Shown here piece by piece: positions 46,476-54,709 of a stretch of DNA of 64,000 bases. The translations under genes were made by a program, and so were the position numbers. Positions within the stretch are counted from its first letter, which is position 1. Each line of letters opens with the position of its first letter. The notes below the pieces were generated by a model. That model was not told the origin of the DNA, made no database searches, and worked only from the letters and a program-made list of their open reading frames with translations. The stretch spans positions 169,148 through 233,147 of the forward strand of contig CAMUON010000002.1 in NCBI GenBank assembly GCA_947090525.1, in the 5' to 3' direction. Source of the stretch: an uncultured Atopobium sp. (lineage in GTDB: Bacteria > Actinomycetota > Coriobacteriia > Coriobacteriales > Atopobiaceae).

Positions 46476-47210
46476 CTAAGGCAAGCGCCAATCGATAGGA
46501 TCTACACCGTGCGCCACCAGAAATGCGTTCGTTTTCGAAAAAGGCTTAGATCCCATAAATGCAGGGCAAGCTGCGCTCGAATTATACGCCGAGAAAGGAC
46601 TGGGATGCGTTGAGCGCAAGACGCACACATTTGTGGGCTCAATCTCATCAACAGCGTTCTTCGCAATCCCATAGGCAAAATTTCCCCAGCATATGAGCAC
46701 TTTTGGCTGCGGAGTCGCAAGCGCTACGCGAAGAATTTCTTCCGTCACCGCGCGCCAGCCCAAATTGGCATGAGAATTTGCCTCGTGGGCCCGAACGGTA
46801 AGCGTCGCATTGAGAAGGAGAACGCCTGCGCGCGCCCAGGGTTCAAGGTCGCCAGTCCTCGGGAGCGGGAGCTTAAGATCGTCTGCCAACTCAAGAAAAA
46901 TATTTCGCAAGGAAGGCGGAATCTTCGTTTGCGGATCCACTGAAAATGCAAGACCATTTGCCTGGTGAGGGCCATGATAGGGGTCTTGACCGATGATAAT
47001 CGCCTTGACCTTGTGAGGAGGCACAAGTCTCAACGCACGATAGATTTGGTGCTGAGGAGGATAAATTGTCTGATGCTCGCGCGTGATCAAATCTGTGATC
47101 ACGCGGTCAAGGCGTCGGACCTCTTGCTGAACAGCAGGGTTGAGCTGCTGAAACCAATTATCTTGCGGATGTTTCCCAGCAGAAGCCGTTGTGTTTTCCG
47201 AGGGCGCCAT
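46476..47210 (-). CDS. ung: Uracil-DNA glycosylase family 1
   Basis: It removes uracil from DNA. The water-activating loop is IIGQDPYHGPHQANGLAFS near residue 70, followed by PPSLRNIFLEL, LLLNATLTVRAHEANSH, and the uracil-flipping loop STHPSPFSAYNS near residue 200. At 244 residues it is a normal length. GGAGG lies upstream of the ATG at 47210. It is flanked by rplM and the transaldolase-like gene. Confidence 0.96.
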   Translation of the reverse strand: MAPSENTTASAGKHPQDNWFQQLNPAVQQEVRRLDRVITDLITREHQTIYPPQHQIYRALRLVPPHKVKAIIIGQDPYHGPHQANGLAFSVDPQTKIPPSLRNIFLELADDLKLPLPRTGDLEPWARAGVLLLNATLTVRAHEANSHANLGWRAVTEEILRVALATPQPKVLICWGNFAYGIAKNAVDEIEPTNVCVLRSTHPSPFSAYNSSAACPAFMGSKPFSKTNAFLVAHGVDPIDWRLP

Positions 47211-47320
47211 GTCACGTACCTCCTATTGTGTGGCATCGTGGTGTACATACGGGTGCGAGTGGTTTTACGTGCGTGAGCGCACACGAAACTTGCGAGCTTT
47301 ACCTCTGCTTGCGCAAAACC

Positions 47321-47986
47321 TTACTCAAAACTATTGCGCTTAAACGCGTCTTCCCATGCATGCGAAAAATCTGCCACCGCAGTTGCCGTACCCGGATGAG
47401 AGATCATTGCGTAGGCAATCGCGGGCGGAATCGTCACCGATTGAATGCCCGAGAGCATGAGTTCGTGCACTTGACGCGGGTTTTTGAACGAAGCGGCAAC
47501 CACCTTTGTGTCCATGTGATACGCGCGAAGCATCGTGAGAAGATCGCGCACTTCCTGAATGCCGTCACCAAAAGATTCCATGCGGTTGACATAAGGAGCC
47601 AGGTAGTCTGCGCCTTCGAGTGCAGCCATAAACGCCTGGTCACAGGAGTAAATAGCGGTTGCGAGGACGGAAATGCCTTCCTTTTTGGCGAGACGTATAG
47701 CTTTGAAGCCTGCATGCGTAACTGGAATCTTGACCACCATATTCTTGGGTCGAATCTGTGAGATAGCGCGCGCGTCACGAAGGATTCCTTCGGTGTCTTC
47801 GGCAATGCTTTGCATAAAGAAGAGTTGATTCGGCGAAAGCACATCGCACATTTCGGAGATAACCTGTTCAGGCGTCTTTTTGCTCGAGGTGATGATGGTT
47901 GGATTTGTGGTCACCCCTGCGATGGGAAGCAATTCTGAGAGTTCTTTAACTGCTTGCGCATCTGCGGTGTCGAGTAAAAGTTCCAT
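47321..47986 (-). CDS. Fructose-6-phosphate aldolase/transaldolase-like protein, copy 1
   Basis: The 221-residue small transaldolase of the FSA/TalC group opens LLLDTADAQAVKELSELLPIAGVTTNPTII. The Schiff-base lysine is in NMVVKIPVTHAG near residue 85, and the C-terminal half has GADYLAPYVNRMESFG and KVVAASFKNPRQVHEL. The ATG at 47986 follows AAAGGAGCAC; the longer ORF start was rejected. A second copy lies at 52764-53450. In the family one member cleaves fructose-6-phosphate and another is a true transaldolase; which this is cannot be told. Confidence 0.93.
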   Translation of the reverse strand: MELLLDTADAQAVKELSELLPIAGVTTNPTIITSSKKTPEQVISEMCDVLSPNQLFFMQSIAEDTEGILRDARAISQIRPKNMVVKIPVTHAGFKAIRLAKKEGISVLATAIYSCDQAFMAALEGADYLAPYVNRMESFGDGIQEVRDLLTMLRAYHMDTKVVAASFKNPRQVHELMLSGIQSVTIPPAIAYAMISHPGTATAVADFSHAWEDAFKRNSFE

Positions 47987-48059
47987 ACGTGCTCCTTTGT
48001 TTGTGCGGCGGATCGTGGGCGCGTGTTTTAGAGTTGCGCTCACTAAACCCTATGGTAGC

Positions 48060-48354
48060 ACGCACTTACGCTAAAACGTTCTTAATTTGGGCGCAACGTA
48101 TCCGCGAGACAGCTTGCAAGATAGACGCTTGCAGCCTATACACACTCTTTTTATAGGGAGCGCCATCGCATGGAATATGCAACGCACACGCCTGCGCGAT
48201 TTGCATAACCAGCCAGCTCAATAAGATTTTCATTTCTTAAATACTCAAGTGCTAAATAACGAAGTGGGCAACCTTTTCCCACCGCTCATGCACACTTTTA
48301 AGTAGCTCCAATTATATACAACATCATCAGCGATATATCGTGCCTAAAAACTAA
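48060..48354. other. Gap above the aldolase gene with no visible gene
   Basis: About 295 bases between the aldolase promoter region and the tmRNA terminator. I see no ORF with coding character, no tRNA and no repeat; the sequence is AT-rich toward its right end. Confidence 0.6.
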
Positions 48355-48411
48355 TAAAAAACAGTCCATACATGCGCCTGCGTTTTCGCAGCTAAACATG
48401 GATGGACTGTA
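48355..48411 (-). terminator. Intrinsic terminator of the tmRNA gene
   Basis: ACAGTCCAT-a-CATG and CATG-g-ATGGACTGT form a long stem enclosing a second small hairpin (CTGCG-TTTTC-GCAG), and the minus-strand 3' side ends in a run of T. It lies ten bases beyond the tmRNA CCA end. Confidence 0.9.
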
Positions 48412-48421
48412 TGATTTTCAA

Positions 48422-48797
48422 TGGTGGAGGTGCGGAGAATCGAACTCCGGTCCAACGTACATTCCTGGCAGGTGTCTTCAAGCTTAGTCGCTCCTTAGAG
48501 TTTAAGGCTCAAGAGGCGAGCGACCGTCTCTTCTTGCCCGAGTTCGCAAAATCTTAGGCACGTGCGCGCAAACGAGCGCCTGTGCTGCAGCTTTCTAAAA
48601 TGACGACGCACCAGCTGCGAAAGCATCAGCTAGCTTGTCGGCTGCTTGTATAAATTAAGCAGCAAGAGCAAGCTTGCGCTCACTCTTGAAAGGAATAACG
48701 TTGTCAATTAAATTTGACGGTACCCCTGTTTAACGTGGCGAGGAGACCACGGCTTGCTGCCCACCTCAAACATACCCTGTCGAATCCAGTCACCCCC
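48422..48797 (-). ncRNA. ssrA: Transfer-messenger RNA
   Basis: The tmRNA rescues ribosomes stalled on broken messages. The 5' GGGGGTGACTGGATTCGAC and the 3' TTCGATTCTCCGCACCTCCACCA form the alanine-tRNA-like domain; 376 bases in all. The tag reading frame runs from GAC (48703-48705) to TAA (48655-48657) and encodes DNVIPFKSERKLALAA; the terminal A-L-A-A recruits ClpXP-type proteases. The partner SmpB is encoded ~260 bases upstream on the same strand. Confidence 0.96.
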
Positions 48798-49055
48798 AGT
48801 GACTCTCGATAAGCGATCCATGCTCCAAACACACAGATCTTCTGTTCAAGCGCGCACTTATCAAGGAACAATCGCACGGCCGTACGCACGTACTTTTGGG
48901 GCACACGCGCTCGCTCTCGCGCATGCGACCTAATCTGACCATGCAGAAGTATTTTCATTTTAGCATAAAGATGATAAAACTCAGAAATGCCAAGTTAGAC
49001 GCTCAATATGCGGAATCCGAACACTTATACCCGCCACACGCACGCGCTATACCCA

Positions 49056-49589
49056 CTACCGGGAGCGCTCTTTGAGCACACGCTGGATCTCACGGTCCAT
49101 ATCACGCTTCGCAGCTGATGCACGCTTGTCAAACAGCTTTTTGCCCTGACCGATGCCCACGCGCAGTTTCACGCGATTGCCTTCGTTAAAATACAACTCA
49201 AGCGGCACAAGCGCGATACCTTTTGCCTGAATCTTGCGGTCGATTGCGCGGATTTCTTTTTTGTGCATTAGCAGCCGGCGCCTGCGCAGTGGATCAATAT
49301 TCCACACTCCCCCATGTGAATAGGGATGGATATGCAGTCCCACCAAATAAAGCTCGCCGTGACGAACGATGCAAAACGCATCAGAGAGTTGACATGCGCG
49401 CTCGCGGAGACCCTTGACCTCTACACCTACAAGCTCGATGCCGGCTTCGTAGGTATCGTGAATCTCATAATCGTGATACGCGACACGATTTTTGGCAATG
49501 GTTTTGTGAACGGCAGGAATACGCGCTCCTGGATGTGCACCTGAGTGTGCACCCGTATGAGCACGAACACTTCCATCTCGCTTCGCCAT
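49056..49589 (-). CDS. smpB: tmRNA-binding protein SmpB
   Basis: It carries tmRNA to stalled ribosomes. After an N-terminal extension of about 30 His/Ala/Gly-rich residues the OB-fold begins IAKNRVAYHDYEIHDTYEAGIEL. Then come GLHIHPYS and the basic C-terminal tail GKKLFDKRASAAKRD that mimics mRNA in the ribosome channel. The ATG at 49589 lies just past the stop of the TPR gene; an in-frame ATG at 49610 inside that gene is an equally possible start. Confidence 0.95.
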   Translation of the reverse strand: MAKRDGSVRAHTGAHSGAHPGARIPAVHKTIAKNRVAYHDYEIHDTYEAGIELVGVEVKGLRERACQLSDAFCIVRHGELYLVGLHIHPYSHGGVWNIDPLRRRRLLMHKKEIRAIDRKIQAKGIALVPLELYFNEGNRVKLRVGIGQGKKLFDKRASAAKRDMDREIQRVLKERSR

Positions 49590-49590
49590 A

Positions 49591-50442
49591 TCACGCACCC
49601 GCTTCTTCATTGCTCTTACGAATTTCTTGCAAAAGCTTCATCGCCATGTCCTCGCCTACCAGGTGATACGCACGAAGTGTCGCACGCGTCGCCTCGTGAG
49701 GATTGCCGTGTGCGCGCTCTATATCGGCAGCCGTAAGCAAACAAACACACACGTCAAGATTCGCACCATAGGGAAGGCCCTCGCGAGAAAGTATTTGCTG
49801 AGCGGCGTCTCCATCTATGGTATCCGCATCAAATTCGGTTCCTATAGCCTCGTGAATAAGCGCTTTTACCTCGGAATTTGCTGAATCGAGCTGCTTTAAT
49901 ACATGCACGAGCGCATGAACAACATCGAACTTTTTTTCATCGCGAAACGGCGCGACAAAATTGAGATACGCGCGCGCAAGCATATCCACATCACTCGCAC
50001 GCTCCAGCACAGAGTAACTCAACGCCAGGTATTCATGGGTGTCGCCTTCGCGAAGCATAACGTCTGCCAGATTGAGCCGAGGAGCGCACAACACAGGATT
50101 CCAGCGGATCGCCGCCTTAAGCGCTTCTTTCGCAAGCCCAATATCATCGGTATATACGTATGCCCGCGCCAAATCCTCATATAAACGAGACATCGGCTCT
50201 GGACACTCGTGAATTGTCCGCGGATCATCCTCCAAGCGTTCGTAACACAGGCGCTCAAAAAGATTGTTGAAACTAAACCACTGATCCGTATCGCTCGTGA
50301 CGTAGTGCGTGGCGGCATAACTCTCTGCCTCGTCGGCAAGCAAGTGCAAGGACTCACACGCACGCGTGCGCTCACCCTGCACAAGCAGCGCCTCGCACGC
50401 GTACAACTCTTCACTTAGCTGCGAGTCTTCAAAACGATCCAT
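49591..50442 (-). CDS. TPR-like helical protein between ftsX and smpB
   Basis: The 283-residue soluble protein consists of helix pairs resembling tetratricopeptide repeats (ARAYVYTDDIGLAKEALKAAIRWNP, APRLNLADVMLREGDTHEYLALS). No catalytic motif or membrane segment. The ATG lies eight bases beyond the ftsX stop and its own stop abuts smpB, so it is part of the ftsE-ftsX-smpB operon. Its function is unknown. Confidence 0.8.
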   Translation of the reverse strand: MDRFEDSQLSEELYACEALLVQGERTRACESLHLLADEAESYAATHYVTSDTDQWFSFNNLFERLCYERLEDDPRTIHECPEPMSRLYEDLARAYVYTDDIGLAKEALKAAIRWNPVLCAPRLNLADVMLREGDTHEYLALSYSVLERASDVDMLARAYLNFVAPFRDEKKFDVVHALVHVLKQLDSANSEVKALIHEAIGTEFDADTIDGDAAQQILSREGLPYGANLDVCVCLLTAADIERAHGNPHEATRATLRAYHLVGEDMAMKLLQEIRKSNEEAGA

Positions 50443-50450
50443 AGCAAGCT

Positions 50451-51377
50451 CTACACCTTAAGATAGCGACGCATCGCGATCAAAGAACCAAACATACCGA
50501 TGAATAGCCCGATAACGATAAGAGCCAGATACGTGCCCAAAAGGACTTCGGACGAAAGTTCAAAAGTCAAGAACTGCAGGCTGCTTTGAAGCTTAGGAAT
50601 AATGAGCGAAAGGCCCAGTTGCAGGACCAAAATACTCATGACAGCTCCAATAAAAGCTTCCAGCATACCTTCCATCATAAAAGGCCCGCGAATGAAGCCG
50701 TTTGAAGCTCCTACCAGGCGCATGATGGCAATTTCGCGGCGGCGAGCCGAGATGGCGAGGCGAATCGTATTGTTGATAAAGATAAACGCAATAAAAGCAA
50801 GCATTGCGATAAGGGCGATAGCGCCTAGACGCAAGTAGTTCGTAACGCTAAAGAGACGCTCAACCGTTTCGCGTCCATATTGAACCGAAGATGAGGTGTT
50901 GTCGGGATCATCTGCAACATTCTTAAACGACGAGTCCTTTATGAGCTGATTTGCGACACCTTCAACGCTTTGCGGGTCGGTAAGATTAATCACAAGAGAT
51001 GCAGGCACGGGGTTTTCACCATCGAGTGCCGCTACCGCATCTTGCGCATTTCGATTGCTCATCGTCTGCTTGTATTCTTTGAGCGCCTCGTCTTTGCTCT
51101 TGTAGGTGACGGTCTTTACGCTATCCCAGCCTTCGATCTTTGATTTGAGCGCATCAACATCCGATTTGCTCGCAGAGTCGGAAAGAAACGCCTGGATAGT
51201 GACCTGATTTTCCACGCTACCTACCATATTGGCAACCAGGGCAGATGCGATCGTAAACAAGCCAATAACAAACAACGACAGAAAAATGGTAATGATGGCG
51301 CCAAGAACAGTCGACCAATTGCGTCTAAAGTGACGACCAACTTCGCGGATGGAATAATTAAAATTAGAGAGCACCAT
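50451..51377 (-). CDS. ftsX: Cell-division ABC transporter permease FtsX
   Basis: The 308-residue membrane protein has four helices: one at residues ~24-46, then an extracellular domain of ~120 residues (VENQVTIQAFLSDSASKSDVDALKSKIEGWDSVKTVTYKSKDEAL), then three helices in the C-terminal half. The FtsEX complex activates peptidoglycan hydrolases at the septum. The ATG at 51377 lies inside the last codons of ftsE, behind AAGGAGG; the longer ORF start upstream is within ftsE and was rejected. Confidence 0.95.
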   Translation of the reverse strand: MVLSNFNYSIREVGRHFRRNWSTVLGAIITIFLSLFVIGLFTIASALVANMVGSVENQVTIQAFLSDSASKSDVDALKSKIEGWDSVKTVTYKSKDEALKEYKQTMSNRNAQDAVAALDGENPVPASLVINLTDPQSVEGVANQLIKDSSFKNVADDPDNTSSSVQYGRETVERLFSVTNYLRLGAIALIAMLAFIAFIFINNTIRLAISARRREIAIMRLVGASNGFIRGPFMMEGMLEAFIGAVMSILVLQLGLSLIIPKLQSSLQFLTFELSSEVLLGTYLALIVIGLFIGMFGSLIAMRRYLKV

Positions 51378-52527
51378 AGTAGCCGTAACCTCCTTTTTCT
51401 TGGTCGCGGACAACTTGGCCCGATTCAAGAGCGATAACGCGCTTGCGCATCGAGTCGACCATCTCGCGGTCGTGAGTAGCCATAACAACGGTGGTACCTG
51501 CACGATTAATGCGGTCCAGAAGTTTCATAATACCGAGAGAAATCGCAGGATCAAGGTTTCCTGTAGGCTCATCGCACACCAAAAGCGGCGGACGATTGAC
51601 CATAGCACGAGCAACACTTACACGCTGCTGCTCACCACCAGAAAGTTGGTCGGGATAGTGAGACATCTTTTCACCCAAACCAACGAGGCGCAATACCTCA
51701 GGTACCTGGGCTTTTATAACAGAGCGCGGCTTGCCGATGCATTCAAGAGCAAAGGCAACGTTTTCGTACACCGTTTTGTCGGGCAAAAGCTTGAAGTCCT
51801 GATAAACAGTACCAATTTGGCGGCGCAAGTACGGCACTTTCCAGTTTCTCATATGCGTAAGATCGTGACCCGCAACGATGACCTTGCCTTTTGTAGCGCG
51901 TAGCTCGCGCGTGAGAAGTTTGAGGAAGGTCGATTTACCCGATCCTGAGTGACCGACGACAAACGCAAATTCCCCAGGATATACATCGAGCGTAACATGC
52001 GAAAGTGCCGGCTTTTCGGGTTGAGCGGGATAGACAAGCGTAACATCTCGAAGGGAGATGGTCGGTTTTCCAGTTTTTGCGATAACGGGTTCGTCGCGCT
52101 CGGCAAGCGGAGCAAACACTTGCGTATAGGAGGCAGAAGCCGGAGCTTGAGCAGGAACAGGCGCTGGTACAGCGGAGGCCTCTGCTACAGCTGCTGGTGC
52201 CGAAGGCGCTGAGACAGCCGCAGGTGCTGACACACTGGCTGCATTTGCCTCATCCAGGGCTAGATCTGCAATGCTTTGCGATGCGGCAGTTGCAGGCGCC
52301 GCAGCTACGGGCGCTTGAGGCGCGGGTGCGGGTGCGGGCACTTGAGGTGTAGAAAACTCTTCGTCGTCTTCAACACCTTCTGCTGCAGGTGTTTGGGTGA
52401 GCGGTAGTTCGTCTATATCATCTTGAATTGCGGGCGATGTGCTGTCGTTTATGCTGTAATCTTCTTCGCTTGCGCGTAAAACATTAGCTTCATCATCTTG
52501 CCCACTACTACGAAAGTGGTTTGCCAC
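51364..52527 (-). CDS. ftsE: Cell-division ATP-binding protein FtsE with long N-terminal extension
   Basis: The C-terminal ~225 residues are a complete ABC ATPase: ISLRDVTLVYP, Walker A VGHSGSGKSTFLKLL, signature LSGGEQQRVSVARA, Walker B LLVCDEPTGNLD, and ATHDREMV. Before it lie ~160 residues of Ala/Pro/Glu-rich, probably disordered sequence not found in ordinary FtsE (~220 residues). The GTG at 52527 follows AAAGGAGCTTCT. It partners with FtsX, whose start overlaps its end by 14 bases. Confidence 0.95.
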   Translation of the reverse strand: MANHFRSSGQDDEANVLRASEEDYSINDSTSPAIQDDIDELPLTQTPAAEGVEDDEEFSTPQVPAPAPAPQAPVAAAPATAASQSIADLALDEANAASVSAPAAVSAPSAPAAVAEASAVPAPVPAQAPASASYTQVFAPLAERDEPVIAKTGKPTISLRDVTLVYPAQPEKPALSHVTLDVYPGEFAFVVGHSGSGKSTFLKLLTRELRATKGKVIVAGHDLTHMRNWKVPYLRRQIGTVYQDFKLLPDKTVYENVAFALECIGKPRSVIKAQVPEVLRLVGLGEKMSHYPDQLSGGEQQRVSVARAMVNRPPLLVCDEPTGNLDPAISLGIMKLLDRINRAGTTVVMATHDREMVDSMRKRVIALESGQVVRDQEKGGYGYYGAL

Positions 52528-52631
52528 AGAAGCTCCTTTGACGGATGAATAAAACATATAGGTAGTGCTATTTTAACAGAGAGTACCCATGTTCGCAGGA
52601 GCTGATATAGGCTTACTCACCAAACGACAAG

Positions 52632-52672
52632 AAAAAGCACACAAGGCCGGGACATAAAGCCTTATGTGCTTA
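52632..52672 (-). terminator. Intrinsic terminator of the second aldolase gene
   Basis: AAGCACACAAGGC pairs with GCCTTATGTGCTT (one mismatch) over an 11-base loop, with a run of T on the minus-strand 3' side (complement of 52632-52636). It separates the aldolase gene at 52764 from ftsE. Confidence 0.88.
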
Positions 52673-52763
52673 TAGGTGAGATATCGTACAAACAATATAT
52701 ACAAAACCACATAACACATAGTGCACGTGGTGTAGCTAACACGAGGCGCGCGAGAGCTAAAAC

Positions 52764-53450
52764 TTAAGCGCCTACAACCTTTTGCCAATCCTTAGCAAAG
52801 GCTTCAAGTCCTTTATCAGTCAAAGGATGGTGTACGCATTTTTTGAGCGCAGCAAAAGGAACTGTTGCAATGTCTACGCCCATGAGCGCTGCCTCAGCAA
52901 CATGGTGCGGAGATCTAAGCGATGCAGCAATAATTTCAGGAGCTTCCCCTTCATCTTTCCAGTAGTCATACGAGTAGTTTTTGACCGCTTGAGTGATAGT
53001 TTCAAGCTCACTCAGTCCATCTTCTGCAATGTCGTCGAAACGACCCACAAAAGGAGAAACGTAGCGAGCACCTGCGCGTGCGGCAAGAAGCGCCTGAGTT
53101 GCACTAAAAATGAGCGTCATGTTCACGCGAATGCCCTCATGTGCAAGCGCGTGCGTTGCGGTAAGCGAAGCTTCGCAAATAGGAAGTTTCACAACAATAT
53201 TAGGAGCGAGCGCACTCAAACGACGACCGTCTTTGATCATGTCCTCGGCTGTTTGAGCAACAGACTCCGCTGATACCGGCACGTCCTCACCTACAAGCTT
53301 GCAGATGGATACCATGTGATTCTCGAAGTTGTCGATATTGCCACCTGTATGCGCATAGAGGGATGGGTTGGTTGTAACACCAGCTACAACACCCCAACCA
53401 AGTGCTTCACGAATCTCGTCTATATTTGCGGTATCTATAAAGAATTTCAT
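52764..53450 (-). CDS. Fructose-6-phosphate aldolase/transaldolase-like protein, copy 2
   Basis: The 228-residue FSA/TalC-type enzyme opens MKFFIDTANIDEIREALGWGVVAGVTTNPSL. The Schiff-base lysine is in NIVVKLPICEA near residue 86, and the second half has GARYVSPFVGRFDDIAEDG and IIAASLRSPHHVAEAALMG. It is closer to classical FSA than copy 1. The start follows AAAGGAGCGAC. An inverted repeat (53504-53518) with an extra half-site lies just upstream and its own terminator follows, so it forms a regulated single-gene unit. Confidence 0.94.
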   Translation of the reverse strand: MKFFIDTANIDEIREALGWGVVAGVTTNPSLYAHTGGNIDNFENHMVSICKLVGEDVPVSAESVAQTAEDMIKDGRRLSALAPNIVVKLPICEASLTATHALAHEGIRVNMTLIFSATQALLAARAGARYVSPFVGRFDDIAEDGLSELETITQAVKNYSYDYWKDEGEAPEIIAASLRSPHHVAEAALMGVDIATVPFAALKKCVHHPLTDKGLEAFAKDWQKVVGA

Positions 53451-53503
53451 GTCGCTCCTTTGAACCCAGAACTCTCATGTATCGGATAGTTTTTCCTCGT
53501 GAT

Positions 53504-53518
53504 CGGATATTCTATCCG
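53504..53518. promoter_or_regulatory. Inverted repeat in the promoter region of aldolase copy 2
   Basis: CGGATA-TTC-TATCCG, with an additional TCGGATAG half-site at 53482-53489. It lies 54-68 bases above the start codon, where an operator would be expected. The remaining sequence to 53799 holds no gene. Confidence 0.5.
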
Positions 53519-53799
53519 GTGTAAAACCCATTTTGGCACAGCCATAAATCAAAATAGAGATAAAAATCACGCCTTTTCGCGAGCGGTCCGTTTATCTGGT
53601 TAAACGTTTTATTCACGCGGCGGAATATGGTCCCCATCACAAAAAATGCAGATTTGAGAAGAATGCTCGTGCGCAACTACAGGGAGACGACAGCATGCTT
53701 ACGGCACGCATGCGACACGATTCCAGAGCGCTTCCAGCGCGATTACGGCGCTTGCAACACGCAATTACAACACGCTTGTAACCTGCGGCAGTAACAGTT

Positions 53800-54708
53800 C
53801 TAGGACGCAGAAATTCGCCCAAATCCTTCGCCAAAGGCTTCGTGCACCTCAGAAACAATAACGATCGCCTCGGGATCGATCTCAGAAACGATTTCTTTGA
53901 GCCGCACCGTCTCTGAACGGCCCAACACGCACATGAGCATGGGCTTTGCGTTGCCACTCCACACGCCTCGTGCCTGCAGCTCCGTGCATCCTCTTCCCAG
54001 CGTATAGAGAATCTCGTTTGCGATGCGCGCGTGCTCAGCAGAAATAATATATGCGATACGCGAGGTACGAGGTCCATCTACCACGGCATCGATCACAATA
54101 CCGGTGATATACATAGCGACCGCGGCATAGAGGGCGTTTCGAAGCGAAAACACCGGAACGGATGCACACACAATCACGCCATCCACAATAATAGTAAGCG
54201 TTCCAAGCGCAATACCTGTGCGTTTTGCGATTAACTGGCAAATGATGTCGGTACCACCCGTGTTGTATCCAGCGCGAAACACCAGTCCCACGCCAACGCC
54301 CACAAGGACTCCACCCCAAATAGCAGCCAATAAGAGTTCTTGCGTGAGCGCTTCGGGGATAAACGGCACGAAAAGGTCGGTGAGAAAACCGGAGATCAAA
54401 ATTCCGAAGATACTCCTTGCTACATAGGTCCAGTCATGCGTTGTAATCACGACATAAGCGAGAAGGAGCACGTTCATGAGGATTGTTTGCATACCAACGG
54501 GAAGCGTGATACCCACATCGCTCGCAAGCGCCGCAAAAATCGTTGCGACACCGGTAACGCCACCCGCAGCCAGGCCATTTGGAATTTCAAAGGCATCAAC
54601 GCCAATGGCATAAATCGCCGATCCAAGAATAACAAGGAAACTTTCATACAGCGCGCGGCGCCAGGAAATACTTGGAAGATTTGAAAACTTTGAAAGCTTC
54701 GAAAGCAT
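53800..54708 (-). CDS. YitT-family membrane protein
   Basis: The 302-residue protein has about six membrane helices in the first two thirds: residues ~17-45, then 58-80, 85-105, 112-130, 140-162 and 175-205. GLAAGGVTGVA and the conserved YNTGGTDII loop are typical of DUF161/YitT. A cytoplasmic DUF2179 domain follows (SRIAYIISAEHARIANEIL, RSETVRLKEIVSEIDPEAIVIVSEV). Function is unproven. The ATG at 54708 follows AAAGGGG and lies one base after the prfB stop. Confidence 0.9.
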   Translation of the reverse strand: MLSKLSKFSNLPSISWRRALYESFLVILGSAIYAIGVDAFEIPNGLAAGGVTGVATIFAALASDVGITLPVGMQTILMNVLLLAYVVITTHDWTYVARSIFGILISGFLTDLFVPFIPEALTQELLLAAIWGGVLVGVGVGLVFRAGYNTGGTDIICQLIAKRTGIALGTLTIIVDGVIVCASVPVFSLRNALYAAVAMYITGIVIDAVVDGPRTSRIAYIISAEHARIANEILYTLGRGCTELQARGVWSGNAKPMLMCVLGRSETVRLKEIVSEIDPEAIVIVSEVHEAFGEGFGRISAS

Positions 54709-54709
54709 G

